Origin: Neptuniibacter sp. CAU 1671
Lineage (GTDB): Bacteria > Pseudomonadota > Gammaproteobacteria > Pseudomonadales > Balneatricaceae
Assembly (NCBI RefSeq): GCF_029222905.1
Contig: NZ_JARHUE010000010.1
Span: forward strand, 1-59,510
Direction of reading: 5' to 3'
DNA length: 59,510 bases
Below, in pieces: positions 46,959 to 56,348 of this stretch. The translations under genes and the position numbers were made by a program. Numbering within the stretch: position 1 is the stretch's first letter; every line of letters begins with the position of its first letter. The notes under the pieces were generated by a model. That model was not told the DNA's origin, made no database searches, and was given only the letters and a program-made list of their open reading frames with translations.

Positions 46959-47044
46959 TTTTCATATGTGGCTCAGTGTGTCGATCCCGTCGGGTTGTGA
47001 ATGGACAGTCGGCTTCTTCGGCGATACACTGGGACAATTATCTT

Positions 47045-47120
47045 GGTCGGGGTGCTCTTTTGGAGCTGAGAATATACCCGTAGAACCTGATCCGGCTGGT
47101 ACCGGCGTAGGAAATCGAGA
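47045..47120 (+). promoter_or_regulatory. TPP riboswitch (THI element)
   Basis: Contains GGTCGGGGTGC, the conserved GCTGAGAATATACCC, GAACCTGATCCGG and ACCGGCGTAGGAAATCGAGA in order, the hallmark of the thiamine pyrophosphate aptamer. It lies 64 nt before thiD and would repress thiD-thiC when TPP is high. Confidence 0.95.
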
Positions 47121-47183
47121 TGTCCTCATCCTGTTCAAATTTGCGATGCTGTGACCCGACTTTTGATTTAACGGGGTGCAGTT

Positions 47184-48011
47184 GTGCATAAAACATCTTC
47201 TTCACATCTACCTAATGTGCTCACAATCGCGGGATCTGACTCCGGTGGTGGTGCTGGTATTCAGGCTGATCTCAAAACTATCTCTGCGTTAGGCGGCTAT
47301 GGTTGCTCTGTAATCACGGCAATAACCGCGCAGAACACTCAGGGTGTCAGCGCCAGCGAAGTATTGTCACCCAAACTGGTTAATGCTCAGTTGAAAGCAG
47401 TACTTGATGACCTTGGCATCAGTGCAATTAAGACCGGGATGATGGGTAATGCGGCAGTGATTCAGGTTGTTGCTGCATACCTTAAAGAACATTTTTCAGG
47501 TCCAGTGGTGGTTGATCCGGTGATGGTGGCAAGCAGTGGAGACAGTCTTTTAGAGACTGCCGCTGTGAATGCGTATCTGCAGGAGCTCATCCCACTTGCG
47601 ACCCTGATTACCCCCAATTTGCCAGAGGCCGCCAAATTGCTGGATCAGCCAGTGCCGGATTCGATCATCACAATGAAACAACGCGCTGGTGAACTTTATG
47701 AGCTCGGAGCAAAGGCGGTACTTCTTAAAGGAGGGCATCTGGATGGAGATCTATGTACCGATGTGCTCTTTGATGGCCGGGAGTTTCATCTGTTTGAGGC
47801 AGCAAAACTGAATTCAGCCAATACACATGGCACAGGTTGTACTCTTGCTTCGGCGATAGCAACCGGCCTGGCTAAAGGGTTAGATTTGGCTGAAGCGGTG
47901 AGTCATGCCAAGCACTATGTGACTGAGGCCATCAGATATTCGAATGAACTGAACGTAGGTTCTGGTCACGGGCCAGTCAACCATTTCTATGCGCGCTCAG
48001 CCGAGCGTTGA
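47184..48011 (+). CDS. thiD: Hydroxymethylpyrimidine/phosphomethylpyrimidine kinase
   Basis: Phosphorylates HMP and HMP-P for thiamine synthesis. 275 residues, GTG start. VLTIAGSDSGGGAGIQADLKT (~12-32), VDPVMVASSGDSLL, TPNLPEA and GTGCTLASAIAT motifs of the ribokinase fold are complete. First gene behind the TPP riboswitch and 28 nt from thiC. Confidence 0.96.
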   Translation: MHKTSSSHLPNVLTIAGSDSGGGAGIQADLKTISALGGYGCSVITAITAQNTQGVSASEVLSPKLVNAQLKAVLDDLGISAIKTGMMGNAAVIQVVAAYLKEHFSGPVVVDPVMVASSGDSLLETAAVNAYLQELIPLATLITPNLPEAAKLLDQPVPDSIITMKQRAGELYELGAKAVLLKGGHLDGDLCTDVLFDGREFHLFEAAKLNSANTHGTGCTLASAIATGLAKGLDLAEAVSHAKHYVTEAIRYSNELNVGSGHGPVNHFYARSAER

Positions 48012-48021
48012 ATGACAATAA

Positions 48022-49941
<1,920 letters not shown>

Positions 49942-49947
49942 TCACAA

Positions 49948-49978
49948 AAAAGGGCGAACCCATCGGGTTCGCCCTTTT
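49948..49978. terminator. Bidirectional terminator between thiC and the MarR gene
   Basis: AAAAGGGCGAACCC / GGGTTCGCCCTTTT, 14-bp perfect stem with ATC loop. Confidence 0.94.
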
Positions 49979-50001
49979 GTTTATAGCGGGGTAGCAGAGC
50001 C

Positions 50002-50487
50002 TCAGGAGAAGCCGATCTGCAGATCCCAGAACTTCTCGATTTCTTTCAGCTGACCGCTGAGCTGACCAAACGAGGTATTGCTCATTACATTGTCAGCATT
50101 GATCTGTTCCAGCTGTTTATCAAACATTTCCTGAACAAGATCGTGAATCGCCTTGCCTTTATCACTCAGACTGATGCGGACTGAACGCTGGTCGTGTTCT
50201 GAACGTACCTGATTGATATAACCATTGGAGACCAGTTTCTTCAGGTTATAGGACACGTTAGAGCCGAGGTAATAACCGCGGGTTCTCAGTTCACCTGCAG
50301 TCATCTCACGATCAGAGATGTTGTGCATCAGAAGTGCCTGTACGCTGTTTACATCGGTATAACCCAGAGAGTCTAGCCGAAGTTTCAACAGATCGAGGAT
50401 TCGCCGGTGCAGGCGCTCAATGAGGCGCATACAATCCAGGAAGTCTGCTGAAGAGGCTGCTGTCTTGGTTTTAATGCCGGTTTCCAT
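50002..50487 (-). CDS. MarR-family transcriptional regulator (LdtR-like)
   Basis: 161 residues with one winged-helix domain (~40-120): MTAGELRTRGYYLGSNVSYNLKKLVSNGYI followed by the wing EHDQRSVRISLSDKGK. The GYYLGSNVSYNLKKL recognition segment is that of the LdtR-type MarR group. Targets unknown. Divergent from the c-di-GMP riboswitch transcript. No ligand-binding residues can be assigned. Confidence 0.88.
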   Translation of the reverse strand: METGIKTKTAASSADFLDCMRLIERLHRRILDLLKLRLDSLGYTDVNSVQALLMHNISDREMTAGELRTRGYYLGSNVSYNLKKLVSNGYINQVRSEHDQRSVRISLSDKGKAIHDLVQEMFDKQLEQINADNVMSNTSFGQLSGQLKEIEKFWDLQIGFS

Positions 50488-50690
50488 ATAAGGGTTTCCT
50501 GTCAGTACAAGCTGAATCTTTAAAGATAATATTCTTGATCGGTCATTTATGGAAAATTTTTAGGTATTTTTTTCAATTTAGTGAAAAATTGTAACGTTTG
50601 AGAATTGCTTTTGCATTCATCTCTGTTAATCTTACGTTAAGGTTTGTGATTCAGATCGACCTGATCTGGTCACTTCCGTCTCCAGCGAAA
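50488..50690 (+). promoter_or_regulatory. Divergent regulatory region, MarR gene / c-di-GMP riboswitch
   Basis: AT-rich. A possible sigma-70 promoter is TTGCTT (50605-50610), 16 bp, TAATCT (50627-50632). A hairpin CAGATC/GATCTG lies at 50653-50669; its GATCT could alternatively pair with AGATC at 50692-50696, the 5' arm of the riboswitch stem. Confidence 0.4.
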
Positions 50691-50797
50691 AAGATCCTCT
50701 CTCGAAAAAGGCAAACCGTGTGAAAGCACGGGACGCAAAGTCAAGAGTCCCTCAGTGGATAGTCTGACTACCGAACGAGAGAGATCTTTTTTCTTTT
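50691..50797 (+). promoter_or_regulatory. c-di-GMP (GEMM-I) riboswitch with terminator-forming P1 stem
   Basis: Conserved aptamer elements in order: AAGGCAAACC, a short hairpin with GAAA loop, GGGACGCAAAG, a second hairpin, and GACTACCGA, as in the Vibrio Vc2 aptamer. The closing stem pairs AGATCCTCTCTCG (from 50692) with CGAGAGAGATCT (to ~50787; one bulged C) and is followed by a T-rich run TTTTTTCTTTTTC, so the aptamer stem itself can terminate transcription. The next gene on this strand starts at 51042. Confidence 0.85.
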
Positions 50798-51041
50798 TCT
50801 GGCTTACTTCCTTAACGCTTCAAACTCACTCATCCGATTTGGCTGTGCCTACTCTTAGGCTTTTGAATTGCCAGCAAAATCACCTGTTTATCTATCGGCA
50901 TGGTCAAGATAAGTGGTCAGTCTGTTAAACTGACGTCTTTCCAGAAAAAAACCTGTCTCTATTATGAGACAGATTGCGATAGATAGTAACAATTCGTGTT
51001 AATTTTTAGCCAACTATTCTTTGATAGACTCAGTCAGGGTT
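50798..51041 (+). other. Spacer between riboswitch and YcbL-type gene
   Basis: No gene called. Two further hairpins: GTCAGT/ACTGAC near 50918-50936 and TGTCTC/GAGACA near 50954-50971, neither with a T run. The promoter of the downstream gene could lie here if the riboswitch transcript ends at 50797. Confidence 0.4.
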
Positions 51042-51671
51042 ATGAAATTTAAAACTATTCCGGTTACCCCGTTCCAACAAAACTGCACTGTTATCTGGTG
51101 TGAAAAATCAGGCAAAGCGGCTGTTGTCGATCCGGGTGGTGAAATCGACCGTATTCTTGCTTTTGTTGCTGATAAAGGACTTTGTCTGGAGAAAATTCTG
51201 CTGACGCACGCGCATATCGATCATGCGGGTGGAACAGCAGAACTTATGCAACGTGAGTCGCTTCCCGTTGAGGGGCCGCATATTGACGATAAGTTCTGGA
51301 TAGACGGTATGGCTGAACAGTGCCGGATGTTCAATTTTCCAAAATGTGAGAGCTTTACGCCTGATCGCTGGTTAAATGATGCGGATACCGTCACGGTGGG
51401 AGAGGAAACACTTGAGGTGTTGCACTGCCCCGGGCATACACCGGGACATGTGGTGTTCTATCACCGTCAGGATCAGTTGTTGCTGGTAGGCGACGTGCTG
51501 TTCAGAGGGTCGATTGGACGGACCGATTTCCCCCGAGGCAATCACGCTGATCTGATTAAGGCGATTCAGCAGAAACTTTTGCCTCTGGGAGATGAGGTGA
51601 CCTTTATTCCAGGCCACGGACCTAATTCCCAGTTAGGCGTTGAACGTCGCTCCAACCCGTTTATTCAGTAA
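51042..51671 (+). CDS. MBL-fold metallo-hydrolase, YcbL (glyoxalase II-like) type
   Basis: 209 residues from ATG 51042. Metal motif THAHIDHAGG (~54-63), CPGHTPGHV, GDVLFRGSIGRTDFP and the terminal FIPGHGP are those of YcbL, a compact glyoxalase II-like thioesterase lacking the C-terminal substrate domain of GloB. Physiological substrate unknown. Downstream of a c-di-GMP riboswitch. Ends 11 bases into the convergent DUF502 gene. Confidence 0.92.
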   Translation: MKFKTIPVTPFQQNCTVIWCEKSGKAAVVDPGGEIDRILAFVADKGLCLEKILLTHAHIDHAGGTAELMQRESLPVEGPHIDDKFWIDGMAEQCRMFNFPKCESFTPDRWLNDADTVTVGEETLEVLHCPGHTPGHVVFYHRQDQLLLVGDVLFRGSIGRTDFPRGNHADLIKAIQQKLLPLGDEVTFIPGHGPNSQLGVERRSNPFIQ

Positions 51672-52308
51672 TTTTGGCCGCGTCTGAATCTGCTTTGCCA
51701 GCCCCGGTAATACCACCGCTGACGACAAAGGTGGTGACCCGGCTGGCTTTTGCGTCCAGCATCGAGATTCGCTCGCGGGGGACAATGATCAGATTGCCTG
51801 CAAAATTATAAGACTGTGGCAGGTAGACGGCGACATCCTGTTCCAGCCCGAAATCCGCCAGATTCTCGTTAGTAATGAACCCCATCGCTTTAATGGCGCC
51901 ATCCGGTGTCAGTGTCACCAGCACCGGTGTTTCAAAGCTTTTTTGGTCACCCAAAAACGCCTGAAACAGATCTTTAAGTGTGTTGTAGAGCAGCTTTACA
52001 ACCGGTGTTTTTTCTAACAGACGGTCGAGCCAGGACAGTATGATTGCGCCCAGGTAGTTTGAGGCAATTGCCCCCGTCAGAATGATCAGCGCCAGTGTGC
52101 AGATACCCCCTAAAACAACGGTTTCTACACCAGGTGATACTGAGGGAAAGAAAACCTGCAATAAACGCCCGATGGCCGAAAAAACGGTGTTGTTGAGTGC
52201 TGCAAAAATCAGATACACCAGATACACGGTCAAAACCGCCGGTAGCAGGATCAGCAAGCCCTGAAAAAAGAACCTGAGCAGGCTGCGGAAAATCAGGTGA
52301 TTTTTCAT
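51661..52308 (-). CDS. DUF502 membrane protein
   Basis: 215 residues. Two N-terminal membrane helices (~14-36 and ~62-85; GLLILLPAVLTVYLVY, ICTLALIILTGAIASNYLG), then a soluble domain with ETPVLVTLTPDG and VAVYLPQSYNFAGNLIIVPRE, the DUF502 pattern. Function unknown. 27 nt after pfkA on the same strand, likely cotranscribed. Confidence 0.9.
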   Translation of the reverse strand: MKNHLIFRSLLRFFFQGLLILLPAVLTVYLVYLIFAALNNTVFSAIGRLLQVFFPSVSPGVETVVLGGICTLALIILTGAIASNYLGAIILSWLDRLLEKTPVVKLLYNTLKDLFQAFLGDQKSFETPVLVTLTPDGAIKAMGFITNENLADFGLEQDVAVYLPQSYNFAGNLIIVPRERISMLDAKASRVTTFVVSGGITGAGKADSDAAKITE

Positions 52309-52335
52309 GCATCCATTCCTTGAGGGTAATCGGGT

Positions 52336-53340
52336 TTATTTGTGCAACAGTAATGCGCGCTGAAAGAGCACAGGATCCAGCGCTTTTTTGTGGGCGATCA
52401 CCTCGGCAAGAGGGGTGGCGCAGATCGCACCATTCTGTACGCCCACCATAATGTCGGATATGCCTGCACAAAGGTAGTCTACTGCCGAAGCGCCGAGGCA
52501 GGATGCCAGCACCCTGTCATGACCGGAGGGGCTGCCACCGCGCTGGATATGCCCAAGAATGCAGACCTTGGGGGCCTGGCCATTGGCTTCAAGCTGATGG
52601 GCGAGGCTATAGGTCAGACCGGGTATTGGGCCTTCTGCGACGACGATGATACCGCTGGAACCCTGACCGGTTTGTCGGTTATGGGCCAGTTGGTAACAGA
52701 TGGTATCGACTTTAACTTCATATTCCGGTACCACAATCATCTCTGCACCGCAGGCGATGCCAACATGGGTCGCAATAAAGCCGGAATTTCGTCCCATGAC
52801 TTCAACCAGAAACAGACTTTCATGGGACAGGGCGGTATCACGAATCTTGTCAATGGCGTCTAAAGCGGTGTTAACCGCGGTATCAAAGCCGATGGTATCC
52901 TCGGTGCCATAGATGTCATTGTCGATGGTGCCGGGCAGGCCGATGACAGGAATGCCAGTCTCTCTGCAGAGCAGGTGAGCGCCGGTCAGGGAGCCATCAC
53001 CGCCAATGACAACCAAGGCATCTATCTGATTATCGGCAAGTATCTCAGCACCCAGTTTGCGTACTTTCGGATCCTTGAAGGCCAGACAGCGATCGCTCTT
53101 GAGCAGAGTGCCGCCGCGCTGAACGATGTTCGTCACTGAAGCTGAGTTCATCTCCTCAAAGTCGCCGGTAATCAAACCGCTGTAACCTTTGTGGATGCCC
53201 ACGACCCGGATATCCTGATTCAGGGCCGCCCTTACAACCCCTCGGATGGCGGGATTCATGCCGGGCGAGTCGCCACCGCTGGTCAGGACGGCAATCGCAT
53301 TGGGTTTATGGGTCACTTCCAGAGTTGGAATGCTGTACAT
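52336..53340 (-). CDS. pfkA: ATP-dependent 6-phosphofructokinase
   Basis: Phosphorylates fructose 6-phosphate. 334 residues: LTSGGDSPGMNPAIRG (~19-34), GGDGSLTGAH (Gly/Ser at the ATP site, ~113), PGTIDNDIYG with catalytic Asp, EVMGRNSGFIA, and GHIQRGGSPSGHDR. GGDG followed by Ser supports an ATP enzyme rather than the PPi type (which has Asp). Presence of PFK is notable because many related pseudomonads lack it. Confidence 0.95.
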   Translation of the reverse strand: MYSIPTLEVTHKPNAIAVLTSGGDSPGMNPAIRGVVRAALNQDIRVVGIHKGYSGLITGDFEEMNSASVTNIVQRGGTLLKSDRCLAFKDPKVRKLGAEILADNQIDALVVIGGDGSLTGAHLLCRETGIPVIGLPGTIDNDIYGTEDTIGFDTAVNTALDAIDKIRDTALSHESLFLVEVMGRNSGFIATHVGIACGAEMIVVPEYEVKVDTICYQLAHNRQTGQGSSGIIVVAEGPIPGLTYSLAHQLEANGQAPKVCILGHIQRGGSPSGHDRVLASCLGASAVDYLCAGISDIMVGVQNGAICATPLAEVIAHKKALDPVLFQRALLLHK

Positions 53341-53461
53341 AAAAGGCGTCCGTGGCAGGATTTGTTCTCAGTGTAATCTATGCTAAGTGACAGAATCATC
53401 CTATCCCTGAACTAAAATCAGGTTAAATTTTCGCAGCGGTTTAAGGTTGGAAATATCGGTT

Positions 53462-55201
53462 ATGGAGCGAAAGCCCTACCAGCGTATTGCTGCCAGTGTG
53501 ATGGTGTACTTTGCTGAATACCGGCTCAATTTCCAGGAGATGACAGAGCAGGCCCGTGTGTGTTTTGAATCGGGCGACTGGGGAGCTATCCAGGACCTTT
53601 CTGCGCAGCGAATAGATCTCTACGAAGCGATGGTGGCTGCCGCAGTCACTGAGATGGAGCATCTGCTCGGTGAGGAGTTGTATCTATCCCGTCTCTGGAA
53701 TAAAGCAAAGCCATATTATCGGCGACTGCTGCAGCAGAGGACCGATCCGGAACTGGCAGAAACTTTCTATAACTCGGTCTATTGCAGGGTATTCCGGCAC
53801 GGACAGATCGATGATGAGCATATGTTTATCTTTTCCTCCTGGCGGGACCGTCTTATTAACACCGGGGGGGGGATCTATCAGACCTATCCTCTGGCAGAGG
53901 AGGGCGGTGTCAGGGTTCTGTTCAGGTTGTTGCAGGACTTGCCTTTTCAGGCGCCTTGGGAAAGTTTACGGCGTGATATTCGCAACATTCTGCTGCGCGC
54001 CCGCACGATTCTGCCGCTGGCTCAGTTGTCTGAACGTGGTGCTGTGGTGCAGGTGATTCGCAGTCTTTTTTACCGCAATAAAGCAGCCTATGTGGTCGGC
54101 AGGGTGCATCTGGGTGAGAAAAGTGTCCCGTTCGTGTTGCCTGTTCTCAATAATGGACAGGGTAAGCTTTATGTCGACACACTGATCTGTGATGAGAACG
54201 ATGTCTCAATTATTTTCAGTTTTACCCGTTCCTATTTTCTGGTGGATGTGGATGTGCCGTCAGAATTTGTCAGATTTCTGCATACGCTGATTCCGGCCAA
54301 GTCGATTCCCGAGCTTTACAGTTCAATTGGTTTTTATAAGCAGGGTAAGGCTGAGTTTTTTCGTAACTTTGTTTCCCACTTAGAGCAAAGTCAGGATCAA
54401 TTTATTATCGCCCCGGGTGTAAAGGGCATGGTGATGACGGTATTTACACTGCCCTCTTATCCCGTCGTATTCAAAGTAATCAAGGATCATTTCTCATCCT
54501 CCAAACAGATTACGCGGGAGGGAGTGAAGGAAAAATACCAATTGGTGAAACGTCATGACAGGGTTGGCCGAATGGCGGACACACAGGAGTTTACGAATTT
54601 CAGTTTTCCGCTTGAGCGATTTTCGACAGAGCTTATCAATGAGCTTGAGGCGGTTGCGGGTAGTTCTCTGAGAGTTGAGGGAGACCGGCTGATTATCCGT
54701 CACCTCTGGACGGAGCGTTATATGACGCCACTGAATATCTTCATTGATGATGCGCTTGAGCGGCAGGATGCTACCGCGTTGTTTCATGCCATCAATGAAT
54801 ACGGCAAAGCGATCAAACAGCTGGCGGCGGCCAATATCTTTGCCGGGGATATGCTGTTTAAAAACTTTGGAGTGACCCGTCATGGCCGGGTTGTATTCTA
54901 TGACTATGATGAAATCCTCTATCTGACCGACTGTCATTTTCGTGCGATTCCGGAACCCCTCTACCCTGAACAGGAGCTCTCCAGTGAACCCTGGTACTCG
55001 GTCGGTCCCAATGATGTTTTCCCGGAAGAGTTCAGTCTGTTAACTGCCTGCGATCCCTCTGTACGTAAAATTTTCAATGAGTTACATGGAGATTTGCTCA
55101 CGGTGGGGTTCTGGCAAGGCATGCAGTCTCAGGTTAGACAGGGTGTGCTGGTGGATGTGTTTCCCTACCGACAATTGAATCGTTTTCCTCGCAACGATTA
55201 A
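53462..55201 (+). CDS. aceK: Isocitrate dehydrogenase kinase/phosphatase
   Basis: Bifunctional enzyme that phosphorylates and dephosphorylates Icd to direct carbon between TCA and glyoxylate cycles. 579 residues from ATG 53462 (TTG 53447 has no usable ribosome site). ATP-binding IAPGVKGMVMTVFTLPSYPVVFKVIKD (~319-345), FFRNFVSHL, and the C-terminal YDYDEILYLTDC catalytic segment are family-specific. Not linked to aceA/aceB here. Confidence 0.97.
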   Translation: MERKPYQRIAASVMVYFAEYRLNFQEMTEQARVCFESGDWGAIQDLSAQRIDLYEAMVAAAVTEMEHLLGEELYLSRLWNKAKPYYRRLLQQRTDPELAETFYNSVYCRVFRHGQIDDEHMFIFSSWRDRLINTGGGIYQTYPLAEEGGVRVLFRLLQDLPFQAPWESLRRDIRNILLRARTILPLAQLSERGAVVQVIRSLFYRNKAAYVVGRVHLGEKSVPFVLPVLNNGQGKLYVDTLICDENDVSIIFSFTRSYFLVDVDVPSEFVRFLHTLIPAKSIPELYSSIGFYKQGKAEFFRNFVSHLEQSQDQFIIAPGVKGMVMTVFTLPSYPVVFKVIKDHFSSSKQITREGVKEKYQLVKRHDRVGRMADTQEFTNFSFPLERFSTELINELEAVAGSSLRVEGDRLIIRHLWTERYMTPLNIFIDDALERQDATALFHAINEYGKAIKQLAAANIFAGDMLFKNFGVTRHGRVVFYDYDEILYLTDCHFRAIPEPLYPEQELSSEPWYSVGPNDVFPEEFSLLTACDPSVRKIFNELHGDLLTVGFWQGMQSQVRQGVLVDVFPYRQLNRFPRND

Positions 55202-55231
55202 TCCTTTGATTTTCTTGAAAATCAAAGGATT
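55200..55231. other. Perfect 15-bp inverted repeat at the aceK stop
   Basis: AATCCTTTGATTTTC / GAAAATCAAAGGATT with a TT loop, overlapping the aceK stop codon. No T run follows, so it is not a typical terminator; it may stabilise the 3' end. Confidence 0.8.
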
Positions 55232-55306
55232 GGAACTAGGCTAAAAATTGCCTTAAAAAAATCTGACCCGATAGAGCGTCAGGGTTCTGCTAGCAGGGAG
55301 AGTAAG

Positions 55307-56287
55307 ATGAAATTGCAAAAAAGATTGATTACCACAGTGGTGGGTACTGCACTGGGGTTGGGTATGTCTGTATCTGCTCCAACCGTGCAGGCGCAGGATT
55401 TTATAACCATTGGTACAGGGGGCGTCACGGGGGTCTATTACCCGACCGGTGGTGCTATTTGTCGTTTGGTCAACAAAGGGCGCAAGGAACACGGTATTCG
55501 CTGTTCTGTTGAGTCCACAGGTGGGTCTGTCTATAACCTGAATACGATCCGGGCCGGTGAGCTGGATATGGGTGTTGCTCAGTCTGACTGGCAATATCAT
55601 GCCTACAATGGCACCAGTAAATTTGAAGAGATGGGGCCTAATCCGGATCTGCGCGCTGTCTTCTCAATTCATCCCGAGCCATTTACCGTAGTGGCGCGGG
55701 CGGACTCCGGTATCAAAAATTTTAATGATATCAAAGGGAAACGGGTCAATATCGGTGATCCGGGTTCAGGTCAGCGCGGCACTATCGAAGTGTTGATGAA
55801 TGCTAAAGGCTGGACAACAGACGATTTTGCTCTGGCGTCTGAGCTGAAAGCATCGGAACAGGCCAGTGCACTCTGTGATAACAAAATAGATGTCATGGTC
55901 TATGTGGTGGGACACCCGAGTGGTGCCATCAAGGAAGCAACAACTTCATGTGACAGCACGCTGGTAAATGTCGATGATGCTGATGTAGCCAAGCTGATCG
56001 CAGATAACAGCTACTACCGAAAAGCAACAATTCCAGGTGGCATGTACCGTGGTAATCCAGACGACGTGCAAACCTTTGGTGTGGGTGCAACGATTGTGTC
56101 CTCAGCGAAAGTACCTGATGCCGTTGTTTATCAGGTCGTAAAAGCAGTCTTTGAAAACTTCGATGACTTCCGCAAATTACACCCGGCCTTCGAAAATCTC
56201 ACCAAAGAAGAGATGGTTAAAGATGGTCTCTCCGCGCCTCTACATCCTGGCGCACTTAAATACTACAAAGAAGCTGGGCTGCTCTAA
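55307..56287 (+). CDS. TAXI-family TRAP transporter solute-binding protein
   Basis: 326 residues with signal peptide ending PTVQAQ (~28). [21 protein letters not shown] (~34-54) and [11 protein letters not shown] are TAXI markers. Periplasmic binding protein of a TRAP transporter; the permease follows. TAXI systems carry dicarboxylates, glutamate or related compounds; the substrate here is not readable. Good GGGAGAG ribosome site. Confidence 0.94.
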   Translation: MKLQKRLITTVVGTALGLGMSVSAPTVQAQDFITIGTGGVTGVYYPTGGAICRLVNKGRKEHGIRCSVESTGGSVYNLNTIRAGELDMGVAQSDWQYHAYNGTSKFEEMGPNPDLRAVFSIHPEPFTVVARADSGIKNFNDIKGKRVNIGDPGSGQRGTIEVLMNAKGWTTDDFALASELKASEQASALCDNKIDVMVYVVGHPSGAIKEATTSCDSTLVNVDDADVAKLIADNSYYRKATIPGGMYRGNPDDVQTFGVGATIVSSAKVPDAVVYQVVKAVFENFDDFRKLHPAFENLTKEEMVKDGLSAPLHPGALKYYKEAGLL

Positions 56288-56293
56288 GCACAT

Positions 56294-56317
56294 CTGCCCG
56301 GGCTAGGTCCCGGGCAG
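56294..56317 (+). other. Intercistronic hairpin between TAXI protein and permease
   Basis: CTGCCCGGG / CCCGGGCAG, 9-bp perfect stem, no T run. Such hairpins often protect the upstream binding-protein mRNA and lower permease expression. Confidence 0.75.
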
Positions 56318-56348
56318 TCGCGTAAGGTTTAACGTTAAGGAGTCGTCC

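Noticed and set aside
46406-47154. Plus-strand frames of 94 and 84 codons in the small RNA/TPP region
   Set aside because: They run through terminator hairpins, the small RNA genes and the TPP aptamer, and have no ribosome sites.
50846-50929. 27-codon GTG-started frame downstream of the c-di-GMP riboswitch
   Set aside because: No ribosome-binding site and no recognisable features; kept only as a remote leader-peptide possibility.
55200-55231. aceK hairpin as a rho-independent terminator
   Set aside because: No T run on either side, and the TAXI gene follows closely.
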